A DNA stretch of 38,311 nucleotides from Arthrobacter sp. E3. Lineage in GTDB: Bacteria; Actinomycetota; Actinomycetes; Actinomycetales; Micrococcaceae. Positions within the stretch are counted from its first letter, which is position 1. The number at the start of each line of letters is the position of its first letter. The notes beneath the pieces were generated by a model. That model saw only the letters and a program-made list of their open reading frames with translations, was not told where the DNA came from and ran no database searches. The stretch lies in NCBI RefSeq assembly GCF_017353415.1, contig NZ_JAFMPX010000034.1, forward strand, positions 1 through 38,311. The letters are read 5' to 3'. A program made the position numbers and the translations under genes. This document shows positions 26,165-33,382 of this stretch, in pieces.

Positions 26165-26998
26165 GTGTCACGTATTCAAGGAGTCAAAGTCATACATTGG
26201 AATCCTCGCCTCCCAATTGGCACCGGCAGGTTTTCCAGACATATTCCCGGACGTGTGTCAACGAATAATTTTGGCGACCTCTTGGGACCAGAGATTGTGA
26301 AGAGATTGGTTGAGGTTCGGGGATATCGAGCACGGAAGCGTCTCAGATCACCAAATTTGTTGACTGTAGGATCGATACTACATTTCGCAAAGACAAATGA
26401 TGTAATTTGGGGTTCGGGGAAAAATGGAAAAATTGCAGTCTCTATGCATAAGTTTCAAAACTTGGACGTTCGGTCTGTGAGAGGACCGTTGACCCGTGAT
26501 TACCTCATATCTCGCGGTGCCTGTGTAGGTGAAGTTTATGGAGACCCTGCTCTTTTACTTCCATATTTATTTCCAGAAATGATTAAAGATCTAAAAATAA
26601 AAAAAAGAGGTATTCTATTCGTACCGAATTTACATGATTTCGAAATGACGGCGAATAGTTCTGCTGAGGTTCTGAATCCGACGTGTCATTGGCGTGATTG
26701 CATTAAAGCTATTGTTCAAAGTGAGTACGTGATTAGCTCGTCTCTTCATGGAGTAGTTGTAGCTGAGGCGTTCGGCATTCCTGCAAGACTAGTTGATTCA
26801 GGGACTGAGCCTCCGTTCAAGTATGAAGACTACTTTAAGGGAACCGGAAGGTCGCAGACACACAGTGCAGCAACTTTTCGATCGGCAGAGTTGGAGATGC
26901 AAATGGTTGAGCCTCCCCAAATTAATTTAGAAGGCTTATTGGCGTCTTTTCCATCTGATCTGTGGAAACCCAGAAGTACTAAGTATACGTTGAATTGA
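26165..26998 (+). CDS. Polysaccharide pyruvyl transferase family protein
   Basis: 277 aa. The family (PF04230) pattern is visible: STNNFGDLLGPEIV near the N-terminus, VIWGSGK, VRSVRGPLTRDYLISRG, VYGDPALLLP, and ISSSLHGVVVAEAFGIPARL with the conserved Ser-Leu-His-Gly. The family adds pyruvate as a ketal from phosphoenolpyruvate to sugar hydroxyls, giving the polymer negative charge. GTG start with AGGAGA 4 nt upstream. It is transcribed with the flippase before and the glycosyltransferase after. Confidence 0.88.
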   Translation: MSRIQGVKVIHWNPRLPIGTGRFSRHIPGRVSTNNFGDLLGPEIVKRLVEVRGYRARKRLRSPNLLTVGSILHFAKTNDVIWGSGKNGKIAVSMHKFQNLDVRSVRGPLTRDYLISRGACVGEVYGDPALLLPYLFPEMIKDLKIKKRGILFVPNLHDFEMTANSSAEVLNPTCHWRDCIKAIVQSEYVISSSLHGVVVAEAFGIPARLVDSGTEPPFKYEDYFKGTGRSQTHSAATFRSAELEMQMVEPPQINLEGLLASFPSDLWKPRSTKYTLN

Positions 26999-27007
26999 GG
27001 TTGTTAC

Positions 27008-28090
27008 ATGATTGATGTCTATGTTTGGGATCCCAACCCATTTAATCCCTATGGTGCGGAAGTTGCAAGGGTAATTTCAGGTGATCAAGTGAGAGTTTAT
27101 CGATTTTGCAGAAAGGGCGACAAGATACGGTCTGCATGCACTGCTAATGTCGAAGTATTGCCGACACCTTCTGCGGGTCAAGCTTCTTTCTTGAAAAAGG
27201 CTCAATATGTTATTGGTATTTTCCTTTTCTTTTTACGTGCAATTGCCAAAAGGCCACTAATTATCGTTCCGTGGATTAATACAACGTTAGAAGTGGTATG
27301 TTTTCGACTGCTTCTGATGTTTGGAACAAAGATTGTTCTAGTAGTGCATAATCCAATACCCGCACGAGACGATGTTGACAAAAAGTGGGGCTTGGCTCAA
27401 TTGCGGAGGCGGTGTTCAGCGCAGGTTGTTCATTCATCTGAATTGGCGTCGAATCTTGAGGGGGCTGGTAATTGTTATGTCGCGGCTCATCCCGGATATT
27501 TCGCATGGACGCAGTCTACTGCTGGGTATAACAGGGACGCTATCGATACAGCGCTACGAAGTCTGAGAAGTTTCCCACGAGAGGAAATCGTGGCACTCTT
27601 CATGGGGAGTATTCGGCCCGATAAGGGCTTCGACTTGCTTCCAGAAATTTCTAGGGAACTCACTGAACGAGAGGGAACGCTACTAGTCTCCGTTGGTCTG
27701 GTGAGTCCACCTGCGAGAGTTGTCTTAGATTCATGTGTAAACACAGTCGTGCAAGGTGACGGCAATTCTTACGTTTCTGATAACCAACTTTATGCTGCGT
27801 TGATGTTCGCGGATGTTCTCATTGCACCTTATGAGAATGTGACCGCCTCTGGAACGATCATGATGGCATTATCGCTTGGGAAACCTGTAGTAGCGTTTAG
27901 TAACGAAAATCTAATTCGTTTTCTTCCCGAGCAGTGTCTCGTTGAACCTGGTAATGTGATTGCCTTGGTTGAATCAGCGCTTCGAGTTAAGGATGAATCT
28001 TTCTTGATGAGCGACGTCTTGGCGCGAAACTTGGATCTCATTTCAAAAGATAATTGGAGAAGTATCTTGGAAGTCATAATAAATGTTTGA
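27008..28090 (+). CDS. Glycosyltransferase, GT-B type (GT4-like)
   Basis: 360 aa. The N-terminal domain opens VYVWDPNPFNPYGAEV and carries a hydrophobic stretch (YVIGIFLFFLRAIA). The C-terminal domain has VALFMGSIRPDKGFDLLPE, then LIAPYENVTASGTIMMALSLGKPVVAF as the donor-binding region. The glycine-poor start differs from the other GT4 enzymes here, so the acceptor is probably different. The ATG is 9 nt past the previous stop, with GAGG ahead. Confidence 0.85.
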   Translation: MIDVYVWDPNPFNPYGAEVARVISGDQVRVYRFCRKGDKIRSACTANVEVLPTPSAGQASFLKKAQYVIGIFLFFLRAIAKRPLIIVPWINTTLEVVCFRLLLMFGTKIVLVVHNPIPARDDVDKKWGLAQLRRRCSAQVVHSSELASNLEGAGNCYVAAHPGYFAWTQSTAGYNRDAIDTALRSLRSFPREEIVALFMGSIRPDKGFDLLPEISRELTEREGTLLVSVGLVSPPARVVLDSCVNTVVQGDGNSYVSDNQLYAALMFADVLIAPYENVTASGTIMMALSLGKPVVAFSNENLIRFLPEQCLVEPGNVIALVESALRVKDESFLMSDVLARNLDLISKDNWRSILEVIINV

Positions 28091-28147
28091 CTCTAAATAG
28101 CAACATGAAATCCTTTGCTTCAATTGGAGTGACATAAATATAGTCAG

Positions 28148-28176
28148 TTGGGCATTTGAATTTCTTTATAAATAAT
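28148..28176 (+). promoter_or_regulatory. Possible promoter ahead of the polymerase gene
   Basis: In the 101-bp AT-rich gap, TTGGGC (28148-28153) and AATAAT (28171-28176) are 17 nt apart. TATAAA at 28167 is an alternative -10. No other gene is visible in the gap. Confidence 0.3.
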
Positions 28177-28191
28177 TAATGGAGCTTTAAA

Positions 28192-29493
28192 TTGTTATTA
28201 CTTTTATTTGCCATTTTACTACTTGCTATTGCTGTCATTGTCTTTCAATCTGGTGTATTTAAGGGTGCTCTATTTATTTTAATAATGGTTTTATTCATGG
28301 CTCCTTTCGGCCTGACTCAGGTGTCGTCGACCTCTCATGTCGGTGTTGCTCAAGGTCAACCTCAGCTCACACTGCCCTTACTGTTAGCTGTGATTTTTGC
28401 CGGTATATTTATCGTCAGGCAGAGAAAAAACACTGGGGTTCGTCTTATTGCAATACCTATCATATATTTGATTCTTGCTTGGGTGTTGATTTGGCAACAT
28501 TCGGCGACAGTTAATGCAGGGTTTATTCATTACTTAGGAGGAGGTGTTGTTTGGTTTGTCGGTTATACGATAGCGAAATATCGACAAGCAGATGTAACTT
28601 GGGATCGCCATATCAGTGTTGCGATTTTTGCGGTACTGCTTCTTGAGTTTGTTGTAGTGTCAGCGCAAATGATGGGCTTGTCAGTTGGTGTTTTCGGAGA
28701 AGCGCAGGTCGCTGGGAATATAATGCGTCCCGGTGGTACTTTTGGTCATCCCGGAAACCTAGGAAAAGCGCTGCTTCTTATTTTGCCATTTGTATTTCAA
28801 TTCGTCAGATCCGCGGATGTTCTTGCGCGTCGTGTTAGTAAGTGTTCCCTTAGTTTAGTTATTCTAATGACGGCTCTAACGTTCGGTCGAGCTAACATGA
28901 TTGGAGTTGTTATTGCTGTACTTCTGTGGATTGTATTGAACAAAAATAAAAATGGCCTTGATGCAAAATTCAAGTCAATATTTTTGTTGATTTTGATATG
29001 CCTTCCATTTTTCAGTATTTACCTTCTGCGTTTTGAAGATGACCCTACGGGTGGTGAGCGTCCTGAGCTGCAGAGTGAGGCTTTGATGCAGATTTCTCAA
29101 AACCTCTGGGGTGGGACTGGGCCCAACAACTATGTTGAAGTAGTGGGTAGGTGGGCATCCTCTACTTCTGCGGGCTTTCCGGTTCATAATGCCTTTCTGC
29201 TACTAGTGGCTGAGATGGGTGTTATCGGAGCTCTAAGTTTCCTTTTTCCATTCGTTGTTGTCGTTATTTTGTCTCTTCGAAGTTTGTCTAGCAGTCGCGC
29301 TACTGTGGAATCTCCGATGATTTATTTTGTTGCGATCATCCCTGGAATTATTATTGCGGCTGCTAGTGGATGGGGATTGCTTTCGGGTAACGTATATCTG
29401 CTGGCCTGTATTGTATTTTCTTATACTGCTGGTTCATGGGCTCGTGATAGACACTCATTCAGGGCTAATGCAAAGTCATCAGTAGTGGTTTGA
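28192..29493 (+). CDS. Wzy-type polysaccharide polymerase (O-antigen ligase/polymerase family)
   Basis: 433 aa with about 10-12 membrane segments. A periplasmic loop carries RPGGTFGHPGNLGKALL, a second long loop holds GTGPNNYVEVVG and AGFPVHNAFLLLVAEMG. Paired loops with HPG and the HNxFL motif are typical of Wzy/WaaL-like integral membrane polymerases. It would join lipid-linked repeat units outside the membrane. Start is TTG 28192 with TGGAG 7 nt ahead. It is the last intact gene of the AT-rich group, and IS debris begins within 20 nt. Confidence 0.88.
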   Translation: MLLLLFAILLLAIAVIVFQSGVFKGALFILIMVLFMAPFGLTQVSSTSHVGVAQGQPQLTLPLLLAVIFAGIFIVRQRKNTGVRLIAIPIIYLILAWVLIWQHSATVNAGFIHYLGGGVVWFVGYTIAKYRQADVTWDRHISVAIFAVLLLEFVVVSAQMMGLSVGVFGEAQVAGNIMRPGGTFGHPGNLGKALLLILPFVFQFVRSADVLARRVSKCSLSLVILMTALTFGRANMIGVVIAVLLWIVLNKNKNGLDAKFKSIFLLILICLPFFSIYLLRFEDDPTGGERPELQSEALMQISQNLWGGTGPNNYVEVVGRWASSTSAGFPVHNAFLLLVAEMGVIGALSFLFPFVVVVILSLRSLSSSRATVESPMIYFVAIIPGIIIAAASGWGLLSGNVYLLACIVFSYTAGSWARDRHSFRANAKSSVVV

Positions 29494-29504
29494 CGTTGAT
29501 CTCT

Positions 29505-29664
29505 TGCGGCCGCGGATGCTCGGGATTGACGAACACCGTTTCCGGTCCGTCCGCGTCTCCAAAAACACCGTGACCAATACTTGGCAACGCATAGAGCCCT
29601 GAATGACGTCCATTGTAGACCTCAGGGCTCTGGATATAGGAGGGGGCGTGGTTCGCTGGTTCGT
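29505..29664 (+). pseudogene. ISL3-family transposase fragment (central part)
   Basis: The plus strand reads PRMLGIDEHRFRSVRVS...WQRIEP, then a TGA at 29600-29602 where ISL3 relatives have Trp, then MTSIVDL. LGIDEHRFRSVR is the first catalytic-Asp block of ISL3 transposases. No start or rest of the gene is present, so it is a decayed scrap. Confidence 0.75.
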
Positions 29665-29940
29665 TGTATAGAGGAGGCTTTTGGTAGCGCTTGTGGGTTG
29701 ATCTGGGTGGATCGGGTAGCGCTTTTGGTCACGGCGGGTGAGGATGGCTTTCACCCACGACATTGGTGTCGTGGGTGGTGAAAGGAAACCGACTGTAATG
29801 GCTGATTACCGACACATCGTGTCCCTGCTGGTGCGGGGCTACTCTTATCGGGACGTCCAAGCATTGGTGGGGTTCGCATCGTACGATTGCGAAGGCCCGC
29901 CAGATCCTTGGGGCCGAGGCGTTCACGGCTCTCCGCGGTT
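29665..29940 (+). pseudogene. IS21-family element: left end and truncated istA
   Basis: The element end begins TGTATAGAGGAG at 29665. A hairpin (29748-29785, arms CTTTCACCCACGAC and GTCGTGGGTGGTGAAAG with a 3-nt bulge) precedes ATG 29798. The ATG opens MADYRHIVSLLVRGYSYRDV, typical of IstA from actinobacterial IS21 elements. A deletion of about 2 nt near 29875 shifts the frame. The other frame then continues SHRTIAKARQILGAEAFTAL, the rest of the helix-turn-helix. The gene is cut at about 29940 by ISL3 sequence, and istB is absent. Confidence 0.75.
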
Positions 29941-29960
29941 CGTGGTGAATTCCATTATTG

Positions 29961-30475
29961 TCATGGATGATTCACCGCTGTTCGGGCGGCGCTTCTGAGC
30001 ATAATACGAGTCGTGTAGTTGGTGGTATTGGTGAAGCCGCGGCCGGTCCTTTTGATGTGTTTGATGCTGGTGTTGTTGGCTTCTACTTTGCCTGTGGTGG
30101 CGCCGGTGACGATGAGGACTTCGATCTCTTTCCACCACCGGCAAATGGTCCGGTAGAGTCTGGTCGTTTCTGGCTGCTTGGATTCCTGCACGAGTCGTTC
30201 AAGGTGTTCCTTGGCCAGCTCAGCGTCTTCCAATGAACCGGTGCGCAGCATGACCCGTACTTGTTCTTTCACGTCCCACGCAGCCTTGAGCTTTGCCGGT
30301 GGGATCATCTGTTGCGAAGACTTTCTCCAACCGTGCTGCGGCCTGTTCTGAAAGAGTGTCCGCAGCTCGCAGCAGTAACATCCTGTGCGCCCAGGCTGGA
30401 TCCACAGCCCGGCCACGACGACCCCGCACCTGATGAGAGAGCTGCTGTCTGACTTCAGTCAGAGCCTGGTTAGCA
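29961..30475 (-). pseudogene. ISL3-family transposase, C-terminal fragment with frameshifts
   Basis: On the minus strand the fragment reads NQALTEVRQQLS, then shifts frame to RGRRGRAVDPAWAHRMLLL, then shifts again near 30308 to LKAAWDVKEQVRVMLRTGS. It ends ICRWWKEIEVLIVTGATTGK, VEANNTSIKHIKRTGRGF and RIMLRSAARTAVNHP. The EANNTSIKHIKR block holds the last catalytic Glu of ISL3 transposases. At least two frameshifts and the missing N-terminal half make it inactive. Confidence 0.85.
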
Positions 30476-30519
30476 GGTTCCTCGCGTTTAGTGGTGAATA
30501 CCAGCCCGCTGAGATGAAT

Positions 30520-30716
30520 TCATGCCACCGGTCGGGCGGCAATTCTTAGCAGGATACGTGATTGATAGTTAGTTGGGTTGCGGAACCCGCGGGCGATCCT
30601 TTTGATATTTTTGATCATCGTTTTGGCTGCTTCGACCTTCGCTATCGTCACCCCGGTGGCCAGCAGTGTTTGAATCTCTGGCCACCACTTGATTACGGCC
30701 CAGTAAACCTCTATGA
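30520..30716 (-). pseudogene. Second ISL3 transposase C-terminal fragment
   Basis: The minus strand reads IKWWPEIQTLLATGVTIAK, VEAAKTMIKNIKRIARGF, RNPTNYQSRILLRIAARPVA and then stop. It parallels the end of the copy at 29961 but is clearly diverged, and the catalytic EANNT block has become EAAKTM. It is an older, separate insertion in the same orientation, only about 45 nt from the first copy. Confidence 0.75.
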
Positions 30717-30722
30717 CCGTGG

Positions 30723-30787
30723 TGCCTCATGTCAATGTGCTCGCGAAATGATTACTGCATGCCTCATCTAAAGTGCTCGCGTAATGG
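30723..30787 (+). repeat. Two 28-bp direct repeats at an IS end
   Basis: TGCCTCATGTCAATGTGCTC (from 30723) and TGCCTCATCTAAAGTGCTCG (from 30760) share most positions at 37-bp spacing, both continuing into GCG-AATG. They lie just past the 3' end of the transposase fragment at 30788, where transposase-binding sites of that element's end are expected. Confidence 0.6.
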
Positions 30788-31102
30788 TCATGCTGCGTGG
30801 GGTGCTTGGGAGTAGGTCTTGGCTGCGGCCAGCCGGATGAGTTGCTGCTGGATCTCGTTGATCCGGTTCGTTAGATCGGCCAGGTCGAGGCTGGCGTAGA
30901 GGTCCTCCATGTGGCAGCGCTGGGGCTCGAGCATGATCCCGGTGTCCTTAGTCCGTTGGGCTGGGGTGCGTGGATCATCGTAGCTACGCACGGATTTTCC
31001 CTTGCCGCTGAGGAGGTATCCGGTGACCTTCTTAGTCGGCAGGAACAGGTTCTTGCGCACGTTCACCAGCGGCCAGAGTTCGTTAAGCAGGCGAAGTTCA
31101 AT
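30788..31102 (-). pseudogene. Integrase-type (rve) transposase, C-terminal part, interrupted
   Basis: Minus strand reads ELRLLNELWPLVNVRKNLFL, then PTKKVTG, SVRSYDDPRTPAQRTKD and LYASLDLADLTNRINEIQQQ, ending APHAA. The 'N-FF/LFLP-KK ... YD-P-TP-QR' layout matches the C-terminus of ISNCY/IS1202-like transposases with an integrase core. The upstream half lies at 32907-33084. Removing the IS at 31103-32906 and one target copy rejoins the frame as YDTDVELRLLNELWPL. Confidence 0.75.
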
Positions 31103-31255
31103 TGTTCAGCAGAGCCTTTCGGTAGCACGTGTGGGTCGATCCGGTGTGTAATCTCGCTACATCGTGGACAGTGAATATCACTTCTTCGTGGACACCGGGT
31201 CTCAAGAGTTTTTACACAGCTACCGGCATTGTGGCGCCGGCAGTTGTGCGCGCGG

Positions 31256-32686
31256 TTATCGCGTGGCCATGACGTCTGGTTGTTCTTCTTGGCGTTTGGC
31301 AAATTGGGCTTCGTAGTGTTCTCGTTTGCAGTTCCACTGTTTCGTCGTGTAGGTCACCTGCACGCCCTGAACGGAGTATGAGGCAACATAGCGGCCGCGT
31401 ACGTTTAGGGCAACCATCGGCAGGGGGAAGGAGAACACGATTTCACCCGTGGCTGGGTCGGTGAGCATGAAGGCATCGTCGGTTATGGTCCGGTAGAACA
31501 GGCGGTCGGCGTAGGTCGTGGGCAAGGAGACGTGGAAGCCCTGGTAATAGACTTGCCGGTTAGCACGGGTGATCTCCACGATTGACTGGTCCGCGGCCCT
31601 GTCCTGGGCGTTGTCATCGGCCAGGATGGTCCCGGTCTTGGTGATCGTCAGGCCCGCCCTGTCAAGGTCTCCCTGACGGCGTGCGCGGACCTGCATGTAG
31701 TAGGCGGCTTTCGCTTCCAGGACGGGCAAGGGAATCGGCTCCGTCGCCGGTGTGTGCTCGAGTAGATCCCAAGCTGTGCGCGGTGTGGCATGGTCCAGGG
31801 ACTGGTGCGGTCGGCGGTTGTTATAGTGGTCCCGAAACCGGCCAATCCTGCTTTGGAGCTGTTCGAGCGTGGTGGGGCGGTGCGCGTCGAGGAACCGGAG
31901 CAAGGTTTGGTGTGAGCGCTCATTCTTGCCCTGCGTGGTGGGTTTGCCGGGCAGGCCGCTGATGGGCATGGTCCCTTTGGAGGCGAGGAAGATTTCCACG
32001 GAACCAATCCTGCCGGCCCGCAACTGGTTGAACGCCGAGGAGTTGTCCGACAGCAGCTCCTTGGGCGGGCCATAGGCGGTGATGGCTCGGTCGAGGACGT
32101 CCTTGGCATCGGCACTGTTCTCGGCACGGGAATACGCCGCCGTGCCCACATCGAAGCGCGACGCGTCGTCCAGGAGCTGGTACACGGTGACGACCTGCCC
32201 ATTGGTGAGGCGGTACTCGAAAGCATCGAGCTGCCACAACGACATCACGGTGGCGCGCACGAAAGGGATGTACGAGGACTTCGGGCGTTTCCTGGGGGCA
32301 GCATCGACGTGCCCTACGCTGGAGAGCAGGCGGGCAATCGTCGCGACCGAGGGAACCTTCCCGCCCGGAAAAGCCTCCAGCTGGCTGGCTTCGTAGTAAA
32401 TCGAGCGCGGGCCGTAGTCCCAGCCATCGGCTTTGAGTTGCTTGCGGATCTTCACCACTTCGTTGACAACCGCGGGGCCATACTTGCGGGCCGGAGTCTT
32501 TGGTGCACGGGATCTGGGATGAAGGGCCGCGGTGGATTCATGGACAGCCCGGGTTCGAATCTTATAGAAAACACTGCGCGAAATCTTGATCGAACGGCAA
32601 AACTCCGTGACCGAGAGTGCATGAGGCTGCAAGGGATCGTAGTTGATGATGGTCGCACGAGTCTGAGGTGAAAGAGAGTTCTTCAT
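31256..32686 (-). CDS. DDE (integrase-core) transposase, IS481-like
   Basis: 476 aa, uninterrupted. An N-terminal helix-turn-helix (LSVTEFCRSIKISRSVFYKI) precedes an rve core with candidate catalytic residues Asp154 (WQLDAFEY), Asp214 (LLSDNSSAF) and Glu256 (QGKNERSHQTLL). YNNRRPHQSLDHATP follows, typical of IS3/IS481 enzymes. A C-terminal domain of about 170 residues is long for IS481. The ATG at 32686 has no obvious ribosome site. All residues needed for activity appear present, so the element may be mobile. Confidence 0.85.
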   Translation of the reverse strand: MKNSLSPQTRATIINYDPLQPHALSVTEFCRSIKISRSVFYKIRTRAVHESTAALHPRSRAPKTPARKYGPAVVNEVVKIRKQLKADGWDYGPRSIYYEASQLEAFPGGKVPSVATIARLLSSVGHVDAAPRKRPKSSYIPFVRATVMSLWQLDAFEYRLTNGQVVTVYQLLDDASRFDVGTAAYSRAENSADAKDVLDRAITAYGPPKELLSDNSSAFNQLRAGRIGSVEIFLASKGTMPISGLPGKPTTQGKNERSHQTLLRFLDAHRPTTLEQLQSRIGRFRDHYNNRRPHQSLDHATPRTAWDLLEHTPATEPIPLPVLEAKAAYYMQVRARRQGDLDRAGLTITKTGTILADDNAQDRAADQSIVEITRANRQVYYQGFHVSLPTTYADRLFYRTITDDAFMLTDPATGEIVFSFPLPMVALNVRGRYVASYSVQGVQVTYTTKQWNCKREHYEAQFAKRQEEQPDVMATR

Positions 32687-32719
32687 CCAACGACTATCCC
32701 CGCCAATCCACCATTCAAA

Positions 32720-32858
32720 GTGTCTCCGATGTAGTGAGACAGCGTGTCTCCGATGTCATGAGATCGTGTGTCCCCGAAGTGGTGAGACAGGACATACAAA
32801 CTCTTGAGACCCGGTGTCCACGAAGAAGTGATATTCACTGTCCACGATGTAGCGAGAT
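32720..32858 (+). repeat. Array of ~21-bp repeats at 24-bp spacing in the IS end
   Basis: Copies begin at 32720, 32744, 32768, 32814 and 32838, with a degenerate one near 32791. The consensus core is TGTCYCCGATGTRGTGAGA. The opposite end (31151-31195) has two inverted copies. The 24-bp step and place between the terminal repeat and the transposase start suggest transposase-binding sites or a regulatory operator array. It is too short and degenerate for CRISPR. Confidence 0.75.
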
Positions 32859-32906
32859 TACACACCCGATCAACCCACACGTGCTACCAAATGGCTCCTC
32901 TATACA

Positions 32907-33084
32907 CAACATCGGTGTCGTAGCGATAATTGAACGCCGAGCGACGCACGACGGCGCCGTTCTTTTGCTCAACGAACGGGTTGTCGTTCGAGTGGTGTGG
33001 CCGTGAGCGGGTCATGCGAATGTTATGGGTATTGCACCAGTTAGTGACCGCCATATTGAGGAATTCAGAGCCGTTGTCACTACT
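32907..33084 (-). pseudogene. Integrase-type transposase, middle part, interrupted
   Basis: Minus strand reads SDNGSEFLNMAVTNWC, then TRSRPHHSNDNPFVEQKNGA and VVRRSAFNYRYDTDV. The SDNGSEF Asp and the VEQKN Glu are the second and third catalytic residues of the rve fold. It is the upstream neighbour of the fragment at 30788-31102. It is cut at 33083 by the palindromic repeat region, so the first catalytic Asp and the N-terminus are missing. Confidence 0.8.
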
Positions 33085-33190
33085 AAGCCGATATCGGCTT
33101 AGTGTTGATTAAGCCGAGAAAAACGCTAAGCCGAGAGAGATCGGCTTTGGCCCGGAGTTCCGGCGTTCTTGGAATCTTTCCTCGGCTTAG
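33083..33190. repeat. Cluster of TAAGCCGA repeats including a 20-bp palindrome
   Basis: CTAAGCCGATATCGGCTTAG (33083-33102) is a perfect palindrome. Further TAAGCCGA copies stand at 33110 and 33127, and inverted copies at 33140 (partial) and 33181-33190. This is the boundary where the older transposase is cut, so it is likely the end of another element. The 33191-33382 remainder holds no gene that I can see. Confidence 0.65.
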
Positions 33191-33382
33191 CCTCGATCTT
33201 GCATGAGGCGGGGTTTCTGGTGGATCAGGGCTGACTGTCTGCCTGATAGTTCTGATTTTGGCATGTGGTTGTGACATTGTGTCCGCTGACCGTGTGGCGG
33301 TTGTCGGTGACGGGTTCCACGGTCGGTCACGGTGGTGCTGGTTTTGTTTTCTGTTTGAGTGCGGACGGATAGCGACTTTTGC

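Larger units (their letters stand above)
31103..32906 (-). mobile_element. IS481-like insertion sequence with ~109-bp inverted repeats
   Basis: The two ends, 31103-31211 and 32798-32906, are inverted copies. From GGTAGCACGTGTGGG inward, about 90 bp match with two mismatches, and the outer ~18 bp match less well. The tips read TGTTCAGCAGAG and TGTATAGAGGAG, so both begin TGT. The flanks are CAAT on the left and CAAC on the right, a likely 4-bp target duplication with one change. It carries one transposase gene, 31256-32686, and is inserted in an older transposase gene. Family placement is from the transposase and TGT ends, and I am only fairly sure of it. Confidence 0.75.

Noticed and set aside
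30911-31174. Plus-strand frame over the integrase-type transposase fragment
   Set aside because: The minus strand carries a recognisable transposase C-terminus; the plus frame is its shadow.
32720-32858. Repeat array considered as CRISPR
   Set aside because: Repeats are degenerate, the gaps between them are only 2-4 nt (with one copy position degenerate) with no spacers, and they lie inside an IS end.
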